Shown in pieces: positions 8,535 to 19,039 of a stretch of DNA of 64,000 bases (positions are counted from its first letter, which is position 1; every line of letters begins with the position of its first letter). The DNA lies in contig JBEEGH010000003.1 in assembly GCA_041166745.1 (NCBI GenBank), forward strand, positions 62,001 through 126,000, written 5' to 3'. The notes beneath the pieces are model-generated. The model ran no database searches and was not told where the DNA came from. It saw only the letters and a program-made list of their open reading frames with translations. A program made the position numbers and the translations under genes. This stretch comes from DASUCS01 sp041166745. Its GTDB lineage: Bacteria; Actinomycetota; Acidimicrobiia; Acidimicrobiales; JACDCH01.

Positions 8535-9026
8535 ATGCACGACGAAGCCGTCGAAGAGCCGGATTCGCACACGCCGGCCGACGAACCAACCGAAGCGGAC
8601 GCGCGCGCCGCCGCACTCGAAGATCACCTGCGGCGCGCGCTGGCGGATCTCGACAACCTGCGCAAGCGTTTCGATCGAGAGGTGACGCGAGAGCGAGCCG
8701 CCGAGCGAGCCCGCGCCGCCGCCCTCTGGCTCCCGATCGTCGACGACCTCGAGCGCGCACTGGAGCACGCGGGCGCGGACGCGGACTCGATCGTCGACGG
8801 AATCAACACGGTTCGGGATCAGGCGCTGACGATCCTCGAGCAGCTTGGCTTCCAGCGCTTCGACGACGTCGGCGAGCTGTTCGATCCATTGCGTGACGAA
8901 GCCGTGAGTGCCATCGATGTCGACGCACCGCCCGGCACCGTGATCGCCACGGTCCGCCCCGGCTACGGCACCGACGAGGTCATCCTCCGACCAGCGTCGG
9001 TCGTCGTCGCTCGAGGTTCGGGCTGA
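8535..9026 (+). CDS. grpE: Nucleotide exchange factor GrpE
   Basis: A 163-residue GrpE with an acidic N-terminal tail, a long helix (RRALADLDNLRKRFDREVTR at about 37-56) that forms the dimer stalk, and the C-terminal beta wing with GTVIATVRPGYGTDEVILRPA. It releases ADP from DnaK. A GTG at 8532 is immediately followed by ATG at 8535; I take the ATG, with a G-rich Shine-Dalgarno at about 8520-8526. It lies between dnaK (26-base gap) and dnaJ (3-base gap), and the operon order is standard. It is shorter than many GrpE proteins but complete. Confidence 0.93.
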   Translation: MHDEAVEEPDSHTPADEPTEADARAAALEDHLRRALADLDNLRKRFDREVTRERAAERARAAALWLPIVDDLERALEHAGADADSIVDGINTVRDQALTILEQLGFQRFDDVGELFDPLRDEAVSAIDVDAPPGTVIATVRPGYGTDEVILRPASVVVARGSG

Positions 9027-9029
9027 GCG

Positions 9030-9983
9030 ATGGCCGAGCGGCGCGACTTCTACGAGATCTTGGGCGTGTCGCGGGACGCGACGCCGGAAGACATCCAACG
9101 CGCCTACCGCAAGCTCGCCCGCACGTACCACCCCGACATGAACAAGGACCCTGCCGCTGAAGGCAAGTTCAAGGAGATCGCCGAGGCCTACGACGTGCTC
9201 TCCGACCCGACTACCCGCAAGAAGTACGACGCCTTCGGACACGACTTCCGTGGCGTGCCCGACGACGTCGATCCGGAGATGTACCGGCGAGCCCGTGCCG
9301 GAGGCGCCCGCCGTCAAGCGGGCGGACCCGCCAATGTCGAGTACGAGTTCAGCGGCGCCGACTTCGGCGATGTCGACATCGAAGACTTGTTCGGCGACTT
9401 CTTCGGCCGAGGCACGCGGGGCGGTCGCCGCGGATGGGGACCGATCGCCGGCGCCGACCAGGAGGCCGAGCTCGAGGTCACCGTCGAGGAGGCATACCAC
9501 GGCGGCAAGCGGTCGTTCACGATCCCCGGACCGAGCGGGCCGCGCACCATCGAGGTGAACATCCCGGCGGGTGTCGCCGACGGCCAACGCATCCGGCTCG
9601 CCGGCCAAGGCGGGCAGGGAACCTCGGGTGCCGCCGCCGGCGACCTGTACCTCGTCGTGCGCCTCGCCCGTCATCCGCGCTATCGCGTCGACGGACGCAA
9701 CATCGCCGTCGAGCTCCGACTCACACCGTGGGAAGCCGCACTCGGTGCATCGGTCGCGGTCGACACGCCCGGCGGAGAAGCGAAAGTGCGGGTTCGGCCG
9801 GGAACGTCGAGCGGCAAGCGCCTTCGCCTCAAAGGTCGCGGCATGCCGAACCCGCGAGGTACGCCCGGCGACCTGTACGCCGAGGTGCGGATCATGGTGC
9901 CCGAGTCGCTCGCCGATGACGAGCGACGGCTCTTCGAGGAGTTGGCGCGCGTATCGAACTTCGACCCGAGGAGTGGACGATGA
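9030..9983 (+). CDS. dnaJ: DnaJ/CbpA-type J-domain co-chaperone (type II, no zinc finger)
   Basis: A 317-residue protein with a J domain at 1-70 (HPD at 34-36), a Gly/Arg-rich linker around 90-145 and the two C-terminal beta-barrel substrate-binding domains (VTVEEAYHGGKRSFTIPGP; LYLVVRLARHPRYRVDGR). The four CxxCxGxG repeats of type I DnaJ are absent, so it is of the CbpA kind. That fits the CbpM-like gene that overlaps its stop by 4 bases. It stimulates the DnaK ATPase and delivers clients. ATG at 9030 follows the grpE stop by 3 bases. Confidence 0.93.
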   Translation: MAERRDFYEILGVSRDATPEDIQRAYRKLARTYHPDMNKDPAAEGKFKEIAEAYDVLSDPTTRKKYDAFGHDFRGVPDDVDPEMYRRARAGGARRQAGGPANVEYEFSGADFGDVDIEDLFGDFFGRGTRGGRRGWGPIAGADQEAELEVTVEEAYHGGKRSFTIPGPSGPRTIEVNIPAGVADGQRIRLAGQGGQGTSGAAAGDLYLVVRLARHPRYRVDGRNIAVELRLTPWEAALGASVAVDTPGGEAKVRVRPGTSSGKRLRLKGRGMPNPRGTPGDLYAEVRIMVPESLADDERRLFEELARVSNFDPRSGR

Positions 9984-10254
9984 CCACCGCGCTCGTTGTT
10001 TCGTCGCCCGGTCTCACCGTCGACGCGTTTTCGAAAGCCACCGGTCTGCATCCCGATCTCGTCAAGCGGCTCGTCGCACTCGGCGCGCTTGACGCCTGCA
10101 GGACCGCGGCCGGCGAGCTGAGATTGCCCCCCGCTCAGCTTGCCGCCGCGGCCCGCATCCAACGACTGCGCGCCGGCTTCGGCCTCAACTACGCCGCGCT
10201 CGCGCTCGTGATGGACCTGCTCGACCAAATCGAACGACTGCGAGGAGAACGTCA

Positions 10255-10273
<19 letters not shown>
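9980..10273 (+). CDS. cbpM: CbpM-like chaperone modulator (MerR-type fold)
   Basis: A 97-residue protein beginning with a MerR-like winged helix (LTVDAFSKATGLHPDLVKRL), followed by RIQRLRAGFGLNYAALALVM and a short coiled coil. This pattern is the CbpM/chaperone-modulator family, which binds the J domain of CbpA and tunes it. In many actinobacteria the equivalent slot holds HspR, a DNA-binding MerR repressor; the short length and GLNYAALALV segment favour CbpM, though DNA binding is not excluded. It overlaps dnaJ by 4 bases and clpB by 19 bases, indicating tight coupling. Confidence 0.8.
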
Positions 10274-12893
<2,620 letters not shown>

Positions 12894-12897
<4 letters not shown>

Positions 12898-13478
12898 TGA
12901 TCGTTGTCGTCGCCGGCGATTGGCGCAGCCATGCGCTGCGCGGTGTCGTCGCCTCATTGTTCGGCGTCGCCGCGCTCGTGTGGCCCGGAGTGACGCTCAC
13001 CGCGTTGGTGGTGCTGTTCGGCGCCTTCGCGCTCGTCGAGGGTCTGTTCACGCTGTCGGGAGTCATGAGCGGCGAGCTTCGTTCCGGCGACCGGAAATGG
13101 CCGCTCGTCATGCACGGGGTAGCCGGTGTGCTCACCGGGCTGATCGCATTCTTCTGGCCGAGCATCACGACGCTGGCATTGCTGTACCTCATCGCCTTTT
13201 GGGCGCTGTTCACCGGCCTGCTCGAGCTCGGTGACGCGTACCGCTTCCGCAAGGTGCTGCGCAACGACTGGATGCTCGCGGTCGCCGGTGTCCTGCGCGT
13301 CGCGTTCGGCGTGATTCTGATCGCCGCGCCAGGCGAGGGCGCGCTCGCCGTCACGTGGCTCATCGGTTGGTTCGCCCTTCTGTGGGGCGCGACGCATCTC
13401 GCGTTCGCCTGGCGACTGCGGCAGCTGCAGACGCAGTTGGAACGCATCGTCGGCCCGTACGGGGCCCAGCCGGCGTGA
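12894..13478 (+). CDS. HdeD family (DUF308) integral membrane protein
   Basis: A 194-residue, very hydrophobic protein with about six transmembrane segments in three repeated hairpins (GVVASLFGVAALVWPGVTL; GVAGVLTGLIAFFWPSITTL; GVLRVAFGVILIAAPGEGAL). The repeated G-x-W/A-P pattern is typical of DUF308/HdeD, linked to acid resistance in E. coli but otherwise uncharacterised. ATG 12894 overlaps the clpB stop, so it is probably part of the heat-shock operon. Confidence 0.88.
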
Positions 13479-13530
13479 ACATCTCGGACGACATCGAGGT
13501 TCCACTTGCACATCTGGGAGGCGATACCGC

Positions 13531-14403
13531 ATGAACCCGCTGGACTTGGTCTGGCTGTTCTTCCTCTTCTCGAGCATCCAACCGATGCTCCAGCAGCGCT
13601 ACCTCACGTACCAACGATCCGCGGCGCTGCGCTCGGTCGAGAAGCGCAACCACTCCCGGGTCATCACGATGATCCACCGCAAGGAGGGGTTCGCGTTCCT
13701 CGGGATCCCGTTCGGTGGGTTCATCGACATCGACGACTCGGAGGAGGTGATCCGGGCGATCGAGATGACGTCCGACAAGATGCCGATCGACATGATCCTG
13801 CACACACCGGGCGGGCTCGTCCTCGCCGCGGAGCAGATCGCCGCCGCGCTCGCCGCTCATCCGGGGGACGTCACGGTCTACGTCCCGCACTACGCGATGA
13901 GTGGAGGCACGCTCATCGCGCTCGCCGCTGACCGCATCGTGATGTCACCGTCGGCCGTACTCGGGCCAGTCGATCCACAGATCGGCGACATGCCCGCGGC
14001 GTCGATCATCGCGGCCGCCGCGCAGAAGGACGCGAACAACACCGAGGACCGGACGCTCGTGCTCGCCGATGTGAGCCGCAAGGCGCAGCACCAAGTGGAG
14101 CTGTTCGTGAAGAAGCTGCTCGCCCGACACCTGCCGGGCGATCGCGCCGGCGAGGTCGCCCACGCGCTCTCCGAGGGACGGTGGACACACGACTTCCCGA
14201 TCAGCCCGGAGTTCGCGGCCGACCTCGGGCTGCCGGTGTCGACCGAGCTGCCGGACGAAGTCCGGCTCCTCATGCGGCTGTACCCGCAGCCCCGCGGCCG
14301 CCGGCCGTCGGTCGAGTACATCCCGAGCCCGTACGACCGCCCGGCACCCGCGGTTCCCGCACGCAGACCACAGCACGCCGGCAACGGTCGGGGTGCGGCA
14401 TGA
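13531..14403 (+). CDS. SDH-type ClpP-fold membrane serine protease
   Basis: A 290-residue member of the SDH (serine dehydrogenase proteinase)/ClpP-crotonase clan. It has an N-terminal membrane helix (LVWLFFLFSSIQPML at 6-20), the oxyanion-type loop HTPGG at 91-95 and the nucleophile region YAMSGG with Ser124. Members degrade or process membrane-associated proteins. It sits between hdeD and a thioredoxin gene (ATGA overlap with the latter), consistent with envelope protein quality control as part of the chaperone block. The Pro/Arg-rich C terminus is probably disordered. Confidence 0.82.
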   Translation: MNPLDLVWLFFLFSSIQPMLQQRYLTYQRSAALRSVEKRNHSRVITMIHRKEGFAFLGIPFGGFIDIDDSEEVIRAIEMTSDKMPIDMILHTPGGLVLAAEQIAAALAAHPGDVTVYVPHYAMSGGTLIALAADRIVMSPSAVLGPVDPQIGDMPAASIIAAAAQKDANNTEDRTLVLADVSRKAQHQVELFVKKLLARHLPGDRAGEVAHALSEGRWTHDFPISPEFAADLGLPVSTELPDEVRLLMRLYPQPRGRRPSVEYIPSPYDRPAPAVPARRPQHAGNGRGAA

Positions 14404-14849
14404 ACACGAGCACGCTCAGCGAGGTGATCACGTGCCCGGTGTGCGGCAAGAAAAACCGGGTGCCGGCCGCCGCGAGCGGCATCCCGCAATGCGGCAACTG
14501 CCATTCGCCGTTGCCGTGGATCGCCGACGCCGGTGACGACGGCTATCGCGAGGTGGTCGAAGAGTCGTCGCTTCCGGTACTCGTCGATCTCTGGGCGCCG
14601 TGGTGCGGACCGTGCCACTTGGTGAGCCCCGCGCTCGAGCAACTCGCCTACGACTTCGCCGGCAAGGTGAAGCTCGTGAAGATCAACGTCGACGAGTCGC
14701 CGTCGATCTCGCGACGCTTCGGCGTGCAGGGCATCCCAACGCTGCTCGTAACGCGGAAGGGCGAAGTGATCGCCCGTCAAACGGGAGCCGCCCCCGAAAG
14801 CGCCCTCCGCACCTGGCTGGAGGACGCGCTCTCCAAAGCCGCCGCGTAG
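14400..14849 (+). CDS. Thioredoxin, Trx2 type with N-terminal zinc motif
   Basis: A 149-residue thioredoxin with the active site WCGPC at about 68-72 and the cis-Pro loop GIPTLLV. The N-terminal extension holds two CxxC pairs (Cys12/15 and Cys31/34), the zinc-binding arrangement of E. coli Trx2 (trxC), where zinc and redox state modulate activity. ATG 14400 overlaps the preceding protease stop by 4 bases. Placement at the end of the chaperone operon suggests repair of oxidised proteins during heat or oxidative stress. Confidence 0.92.
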   Translation: MNTSTLSEVITCPVCGKKNRVPAAASGIPQCGNCHSPLPWIADAGDDGYREVVEESSLPVLVDLWAPWCGPCHLVSPALEQLAYDFAGKVKLVKINVDESPSISRRFGVQGIPTLLVTRKGEVIARQTGAAPESALRTWLEDALSKAAA

Positions 14850-14921
14850 TTCAACCTGCCTACAGGAATTGGATCTCGGCGTCGAGAGTGGGAGCGATCA
14901 CCGTCCACACCCGTTGCACGA

Positions 14922-15174
14922 TGGGCAACGCGTCGCGGACAAGCACGGAGCGGCCCTGGTTCGTCATCGTCCTCGCGGCGAGGTGGACAGCTTCAGCGGC
15001 ACGACATTCAGCAGCGTCCTCGCCGGAGTCGGCGCGGCAACAGCCGATGCTGTCGTACTCGACTTCAGCGGACTCGAGTTCGCTGACGTCGACGCGATGC
15101 GCCGACTTGCCGGCTTTGCGCGACCTGTTGATTTGATTCTCGTTTGGCCGCGCTCGATCAGGCGATGTCCTCCG
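14922..15174 (+). pseudogene. Frameshifted STAS-domain gene remnant
   Basis: From ATG 14922 one frame reads MGNASRTSTERPWFVIVLA. One base further, the next frame continues GEVDSFSGTTFSSVLAGV ... ADAVVLDFSGLEFADVDAMR. Joined at about 14975 these spell the first two thirds of a STAS domain (strand, GEVD, helix, LDFSG, F-DVDAMRRL). Both frames are needed, and the second frame has no stop before it runs into the opposing yceI gene, so the gene looks frameshifted and truncated. A sequencing error is the main alternative. This explains the otherwise gene-free 325-base gap. Confidence 0.45.
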
Positions 15175-15762
15175 CTACAACGAGTTCCCGGTGTCCTGCC
15201 GGACGGCCTCGACGTCCAGCTCGATCTTGACGTCCTTGCCGATGAGGAATCCGCCCGCCTCGAGGGCCTGGTTCCACGTGATGTGGAAATCCTCCCGGTT
15301 GATCTCGCTGGTGGCGAGAAAGCCCGCTCGGGTGTTGCCCCACGGGTCGACAGCGGCGCCGCAGAACTCGACGTCGAGCGTCACGGGTCGCGTGATGTCC
15401 CGGATCGTCAGCTCACCCGTCACCGCCCAGTGGTCTTCCCCGGCGGCTTGCACGGTCGTGCTGCGGTAGCGGATCTCGGGGTACCGCTCCACGTCGAGGA
15501 ACTCGGGCGACCGCAGGTGGCGGTCGCGCTCCTGGTCTCCGGTATCGATGCTGGCCGCCATGATCACGACGTCGACGAACGACTCTTCGGGGACCTCCGC
15601 CATGGTGATCGTTCCCGAGAACTCGCGGAAGTGGCCGCGGACCTTCGAGATCATCATGTGGCGAGCGGTGAACTGGACGGTCGAGTGCGTCGGGTCGATG
15701 ACCCATGTCCCGGCGGCCGGGACCTCACGGCTTTGGACGGTTCTCGTCTGCGTGCTCGTCAT
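15175..15762 (-). CDS. YceI family periplasmic/lipid-binding protein
   Basis: A 195-residue YceI-like lipocalin fold: AAGTWVIDPTHSTVQFTARH near the N terminus, KVRGHFREFSGTI, a central VDVVIMAASIDTGDQERDRH and a C-terminal VKIELDVEAVRQ. Family members bind isoprenoid quinones or other amphipathic molecules and respond to stress. I place the start at ATG 15762 because AAGGAGG lies about 8 bases before it; an upstream in-frame start at 15789 lacks a site. No signal peptide is apparent, so it is probably cytoplasmic, unlike E. coli YceI. Confidence 0.88.
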   Translation of the reverse strand: MTSTQTRTVQSREVPAAGTWVIDPTHSTVQFTARHMMISKVRGHFREFSGTITMAEVPEESFVDVVIMAASIDTGDQERDRHLRSPEFLDVERYPEIRYRSTTVQAAGEDHWAVTGELTIRDITRPVTLDVEFCGAAVDPWGNTRAGFLATSEINREDFHITWNQALEAGGFLIGKDVKIELDVEAVRQDTGNSL

Positions 15763-15864
15763 GGGGGCAGCCTCCTTGGTTTGACGCAATCGTCGTGGCT
15801 ACGTCCCACCGGCGCATCACGCGACCGCGTAGGCCGGTCGGACCTCAGCGTGCTTCTCGACAGG

Positions 15865-16413
15865 TCATCTCCGAGGCACCGCAGCTTGGAGCGACTCCAT
15901 CAGGGACGGGAGGTCGGCCGGCCCGTCATGACGGCGCCCGTTGATGAAGAACGTCGGCGTCCCGTTGACCCCGCTGTGCACGCCGCTCATGAAGTCCGAC
16001 CGGACCTTGGCGCGGTGAGCGTTCGTGCGCAGCTCGTCGACAAAGCGATCGCGGTCGAGCTTCAGCATCTCAGCTCGCGCGACGAGGTCGGGGGGCTCCA
16101 AGCGCTGCTGATTCGCGTACAGCAGGCCGTGCATCTCCCAGAACCGTCCCTGGCTTCCTGCCGCCTCGGCGGCTTCCGCTGCGAGCGCGGCGTGAGGGTG
16201 AACCGTCGCGAGCGGGAAGTGGCGGTAGGCGAACAGCAGGTCGTCTCCGAGCCGATCGATGATCTCCTCTGTTACCGGAAACGCCATCCCGCAGAACGGG
16301 CACTCGTAGTCGCCGTACTCCACCATGGTGAGCGGCGCATCGGGGCGCCCAATGATGTGGTCGCGCTCAGGCGTGACCGGAACGGTCAGGAAGGACTCCC
16401 ACGTCGTGGTCAT
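15865..16413 (-). CDS. DsbA-family thiol oxidoreductase (no signal peptide)
   Basis: A 182-residue thioredoxin-fold protein of the DsbA/FrnE-like group with catalytic CPFC at about 38-41 (YGDYECPFCGMAFPV), the inserted helical domain, and the cis-Pro loop NGTPTFFING. A signal peptide is absent, so it probably acts in the cytoplasm as a disulfide reductase or isomerase. ATG at 16413 overlaps the stop of the peroxiredoxin gene (ATGA), indicating a coupled peroxidase/oxidoreductase pair. Confidence 0.88.
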   Translation of the reverse strand: MTTTWESFLTVPVTPERDHIIGRPDAPLTMVEYGDYECPFCGMAFPVTEEIIDRLGDDLLFAYRHFPLATVHPHAALAAEAAEAAGSQGRFWEMHGLLYANQQRLEPPDLVARAEMLKLDRDRFVDELRTNAHRAKVRSDFMSGVHSGVNGTPTFFINGRRHDGPADLPSLMESLQAAVPRR

Positions 16414-16907
16414 ACCGGCGCCTCCCGTCCGGTCAGGTCCTTCAAGGCATGCAGGATGCCGTCGGCGCCAGGGTTGACGTCGATGGGCGAGACGTAGCTC
16501 CAGTGGATCGCGCCATCGGGGTCCAGCACGAAGAGCGCCCGCTCGCTGACTCCCTCGGCTCCCCGGTACGCCCCGAACGCGTGGGAGACGGCGCCCTTCG
16601 GCTCGAAGTCGGCGAGGAGGGGGAACTCGATGCCGCGGTGCTGCGCGAATGCCCGGTGGCACCAGACCCCGTCGACGGAGATGCCGACGATCTGCGCGTT
16701 GAACTCTTCGAGCATCGGTCGGATCTCCTGGTACAGAACCAACTGGTCGCTGCAGACAGGGCTCCAGTCAGCCGGGTAGAACGCCAGCACCGCGGGCCGG
16801 CCGTGCAGGTCTCGGAGACCAAGCGTCGCGTCGGGCCCAGAGGGCAGGTCGAACTCGGGCGCCGGCGTGCCCGTCGGCAGCGGCGCTTCGTGACGGAGGT
16901 CGGTCAT
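16410..16907 (-). CDS. Peroxiredoxin (AhpC/TSA family)
   Basis: A 165-residue peroxiredoxin with APEFDLPSG at the N terminus and the peroxidatic motif FYPADWSPVCSDQL, in which Thr of the usual PxxTxxC is Ser (Ser49, Cys52). A second Cys near 83 (GVWCHRAFAQ) could resolve the sulfenic acid. It reduces peroxides, possibly with the DsbA-like protein it is coupled to. ATG 16907 is chosen; an upstream GTG at 16940 is possible. Shine-Dalgarno support is weak for both. Confidence 0.88.
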   Translation of the reverse strand: MTDLRHEAPLPTGTPAPEFDLPSGPDATLGLRDLHGRPAVLAFYPADWSPVCSDQLVLYQEIRPMLEEFNAQIVGISVDGVWCHRAFAQHRGIEFPLLADFEPKGAVSHAFGAYRGAEGVSERALFVLDPDGAIHWSYVSPIDVNPGADGILHALKDLTGREAPV

Positions 16908-17013
16908 GCTGCGAGCGTCGCCGATCGGCTTCGCCTGCACACCACGCGCTCGCGTGGAACATGCCGAGGCGTCGCATGGTCTCCGGGGGCGCAGCTACCG
17001 TGCCGGTGCTCGG

Positions 17014-17187
17014 ATGGGGACCGCTCGCGACAAGGGCGCGAGCGCGACGCCGACGACTGTCCTCCGACAGGACCCGACGCAGTTTCCGTTCGGCGTTGTC
17101 GCCAGCGCCGTCGCTGCTGTGATCCTCATCGTGCTCATACTGAGCGTCGCAGCGCGCCGTCGTCGCCGGCGCGCCCCCAGGAGGTGA
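17014..17187 (+). CDS. Possible small single-pass membrane protein
   Basis: A 57-residue ORF (MGTARDKGASATP...) with one clear transmembrane segment (FGVVASAVAAVILIVLILSV) and an Arg-rich cytoplasmic end (AARRRRRRAPRR), a plausible small-membrane-protein layout. It overlaps the 3' end of the convergent TetR gene by 53 bases, and no strong ribosome-binding site precedes it. It could be real, or a chance ORF in GC-rich sequence. I do not recognise a family. Confidence 0.35.
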   Translation: MGTARDKGASATPTTVLRQDPTQFPFGVVASAVAAVILIVLILSVAARRRRRRAPRR

Positions 17188-17752
17188 TTTCGTTGGCGAC
17201 GGCGCGGCAGGAATGGGCCGCGGCAGTGGGATCGGTGCGGACGGCCAGCCACACTCCCATGGTGGAAACGGCGAGCAGCTCTGATCGCCGAGGGATCTCC
17301 CTGCGCGTGAGTTCGCCCTGTGCGGCAGCGCCCCGAAGAGCGTTGGCGAACGCCGCTCGGTAGCGGTTGACGAACTGCGCGGCCACGCCCGTGAAGGTCG
17401 GGTCGCGTCCGGCCAGCTCGGCGATCGTGTTGATCATCAGACAACCGCGCCGCGAGCGAGGCTCGGCGAACAGCGCTGCGAGTCGACGAAAGAATCGTGC
17501 TGCTTCGGCCAGCCCCGATTGGGGTGCCTCGACTGGAGCGAGCAAGGGGTCGATGAAGGTGTCGAGGTAGTCCGCCAAGGCAGCATCGAAGAGGGCACGC
17601 TTCGTTCCGAAGGCGAGATAGAGGCTGGATCGACTCAGCCCCGTGGCCGTCTCGAGGTCCCCGATCGCGCTCCCGTCCAAGCCGTGCTGCCAGAACAGCT
17701 CTTTGGCGGCGACGACCACCGCGCCCTGTTCATACGCTCTGGTACGCGCCAT
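17135..17752 (-). CDS. TetR/AcrR family transcriptional repressor
   Basis: A 205-residue TetR regulator with the N-terminal HTH (AAKELFWQHGLDGSAIGDLE ... GLSRSSLYLAFGTKRALF at about 15-55) and an all-helical ligand domain with the conserved RGCLMINTIAEL typical of the YcdC/AcrR-like subgroup. It is divergent from the PAS-LuxR gene, and a 22-bp palindrome lies in the gap at 17798-17819, so it probably represses itself and perhaps that neighbour. Its ligand is unknown. Confidence 0.9.
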   Translation of the reverse strand: MARTRAYEQGAVVVAAKELFWQHGLDGSAIGDLETATGLSRSSLYLAFGTKRALFDAALADYLDTFIDPLLAPVEAPQSGLAEAARFFRRLAALFAEPRSRRGCLMINTIAELAGRDPTFTGVAAQFVNRYRAAFANALRGAAAQGELTRREIPRRSELLAVSTMGVWLAVRTDPTAAAHSCRAVANEITSWGRAGDDGALRRSV

Positions 17753-17797
17753 GCGACGACCCCTTACCCGTTTCGGAAACGATCAGTCCAGATAGTA

Positions 17798-17819
17798 TTC
17801 TGTACTGATCAGTTCAGAA
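17798..17819. promoter_or_regulatory. Candidate TetR operator palindrome
   Basis: A 22-bp inverted repeat centred on the perfect decamer ACTGATCAGT (17804-17813), with further arms TTCTG/CAGAA; ten of eleven base pairs match and only 17803/17814 mismatch. It lies 46 bases upstream of the TetR start and 70-82 bases upstream of the likely PAS-LuxR start. Size, symmetry and location are those of TetR-family operators. TAGTAT at 17793-17798 overlaps its edge and could be a -10 element. Confidence 0.65.
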
Positions 17820-17888
17820 CTGTCGGAGTTGGCTCACGGCCGGCGCGGTGAGGAAGGGGGAGGAAACCCCCGAGAGGAAGTGTGTGTT

Positions 17889-18950
17889 GTGGTACCCGCT
17901 CTCGAGGGCGAGCCTCGAGCCGATGACATCTTCCGCGATGCGCCGGTGCCGGTGGCCATCGTGGAGCTGCCGTCCCTGCAACTGAGACCGAATGATGCAT
18001 TCGCTGCGCTTCTCGGACTCGACGCCCCGGGGATGACCCGGCCCAGTCTCCGGGAGCTGTTGCTTGCGGAGGATCGGCCGGTAGTGGACAACATCTTCAT
18101 GGGCGTGGCGTCGGGTCTGATCGAATCGTGTCAGGGGCGCGGGCGCATGCGACGCCCCGACGGCGAGGAGCTCGATGTGGTCGCCTGGGCTCGGCCGTTC
18201 GATGGAGCAAGGCCGTGCCGGCGAGCTGTTCTGGCGGTGGCTCCTGCCGACGGGACACGTCCGTTGGCTGAGCCGTGGCTCGCTCGGGTCGACCTCAAGC
18301 GAGTGGCGTTCGGCACGCTCGATCACGAGTGGAGATTCACCGAGATCAGCCCGGACGCGGCCGAACTCCTCGGCTGGGATGTGGACGATGCGCGCGGTTC
18401 ATCGATGCAAGGCGCTGTCCACCCCGACGACGCCGCGCTGTTCTTGCTCACACTTGCCCGAAGTGGCGCAGAGCGTCGAGCGGTCGCCACGCGTCTGAGA
18501 GTGCAACGACCTGACGGTCAATGGACGCCTGTTCGCTGCGTGCTCAGCCCGCTCTGTGACCACAACCCGGCCCGGTTCGCGTTCGGGCTGTGGCTGTTGT
18601 CCAACGAGGACGACTTGAAGATGGCCGATCAACGCGCCACCCGCTTGGAAGGGCACCTGTGGCGGATCGGTGCGGAGGTCCACGCCTCCGGCATCGGCGG
18701 TGTCTCAGCGAACCGCGGTCTCTTGTGGAGCCATCCCGTGCTCGGAGGACTGAGCGAACGACAGTCTCAAGTGCTCCGTCGTCTCATCAGCGGCGATCGA
18801 GTTCCCACGATCGCCCGTTCCCTGTTCCTGAGCGAGAGCACGGTGCGCAACCATCTCAGCGCCATCTACCGGAAGGCCGGGGTCCACTCGCAGTCGGAGC
18901 TGTTGGCCCGTCTCATCGGTGAGACCGCCCTGGAAGTGACGAACGCCTAA
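17889..18950 (+). CDS. PAS-domain LuxR-type transcriptional regulator
   Basis: A regulator of about 353 residues with two PAS-like sensor regions (FRDAPVPVAIVELPSLQLRP at the start; LDHEWRFTEISPDAAELLGW near 170) and a C-terminal LuxR HTH (LSERQSQVLRRLISGDRVPT ... LSESTVRNHLSAIYRKAGV). I favour GTG 17889, with GAGAGGAAG ending 8 bases upstream; the frame is open to TTG 17829 and GTG 17880. Probably a cytoplasmic sensor-activator. It is divergent from TetR with a palindrome between, and is followed 89 bases later by the response-regulator/EAL fusion, a possible functional partner. Confidence 0.82.
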   Translation: MVPALEGEPRADDIFRDAPVPVAIVELPSLQLRPNDAFAALLGLDAPGMTRPSLRELLLAEDRPVVDNIFMGVASGLIESCQGRGRMRRPDGEELDVVAWARPFDGARPCRRAVLAVAPADGTRPLAEPWLARVDLKRVAFGTLDHEWRFTEISPDAAELLGWDVDDARGSSMQGAVHPDDAALFLLTLARSGAERRAVATRLRVQRPDGQWTPVRCVLSPLCDHNPARFAFGLWLLSNEDDLKMADQRATRLEGHLWRIGAEVHASGIGGVSANRGLLWSHPVLGGLSERQSQVLRRLISGDRVPTIARSLFLSESTVRNHLSAIYRKAGVHSQSELLARLIGETALEVTNA

Positions 18951-19039
18951 CAGATCGGACGCTTGCCCATATCGGCGCTCAGCCGCGTGGTCGATGCTGG
19001 CGCCATGAGCGCTGGTGGTCGGCCAGCGAGCTGGACGCG

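Noticed and set aside
6718..8760. 680-codon open frame antisense to dnaK
   Set aside because: It is the mirror of a strongly conserved gene in GC-rich sequence; the translation has no recognisable domain and extreme Arg/Asp/Val composition.
14869..16497. Long plus-strand frame covering yceI and dsbA regions
   Set aside because: Only its first part (STAS-like) has protein character; the remainder is antisense to yceI, DsbA-like and peroxiredoxin genes.
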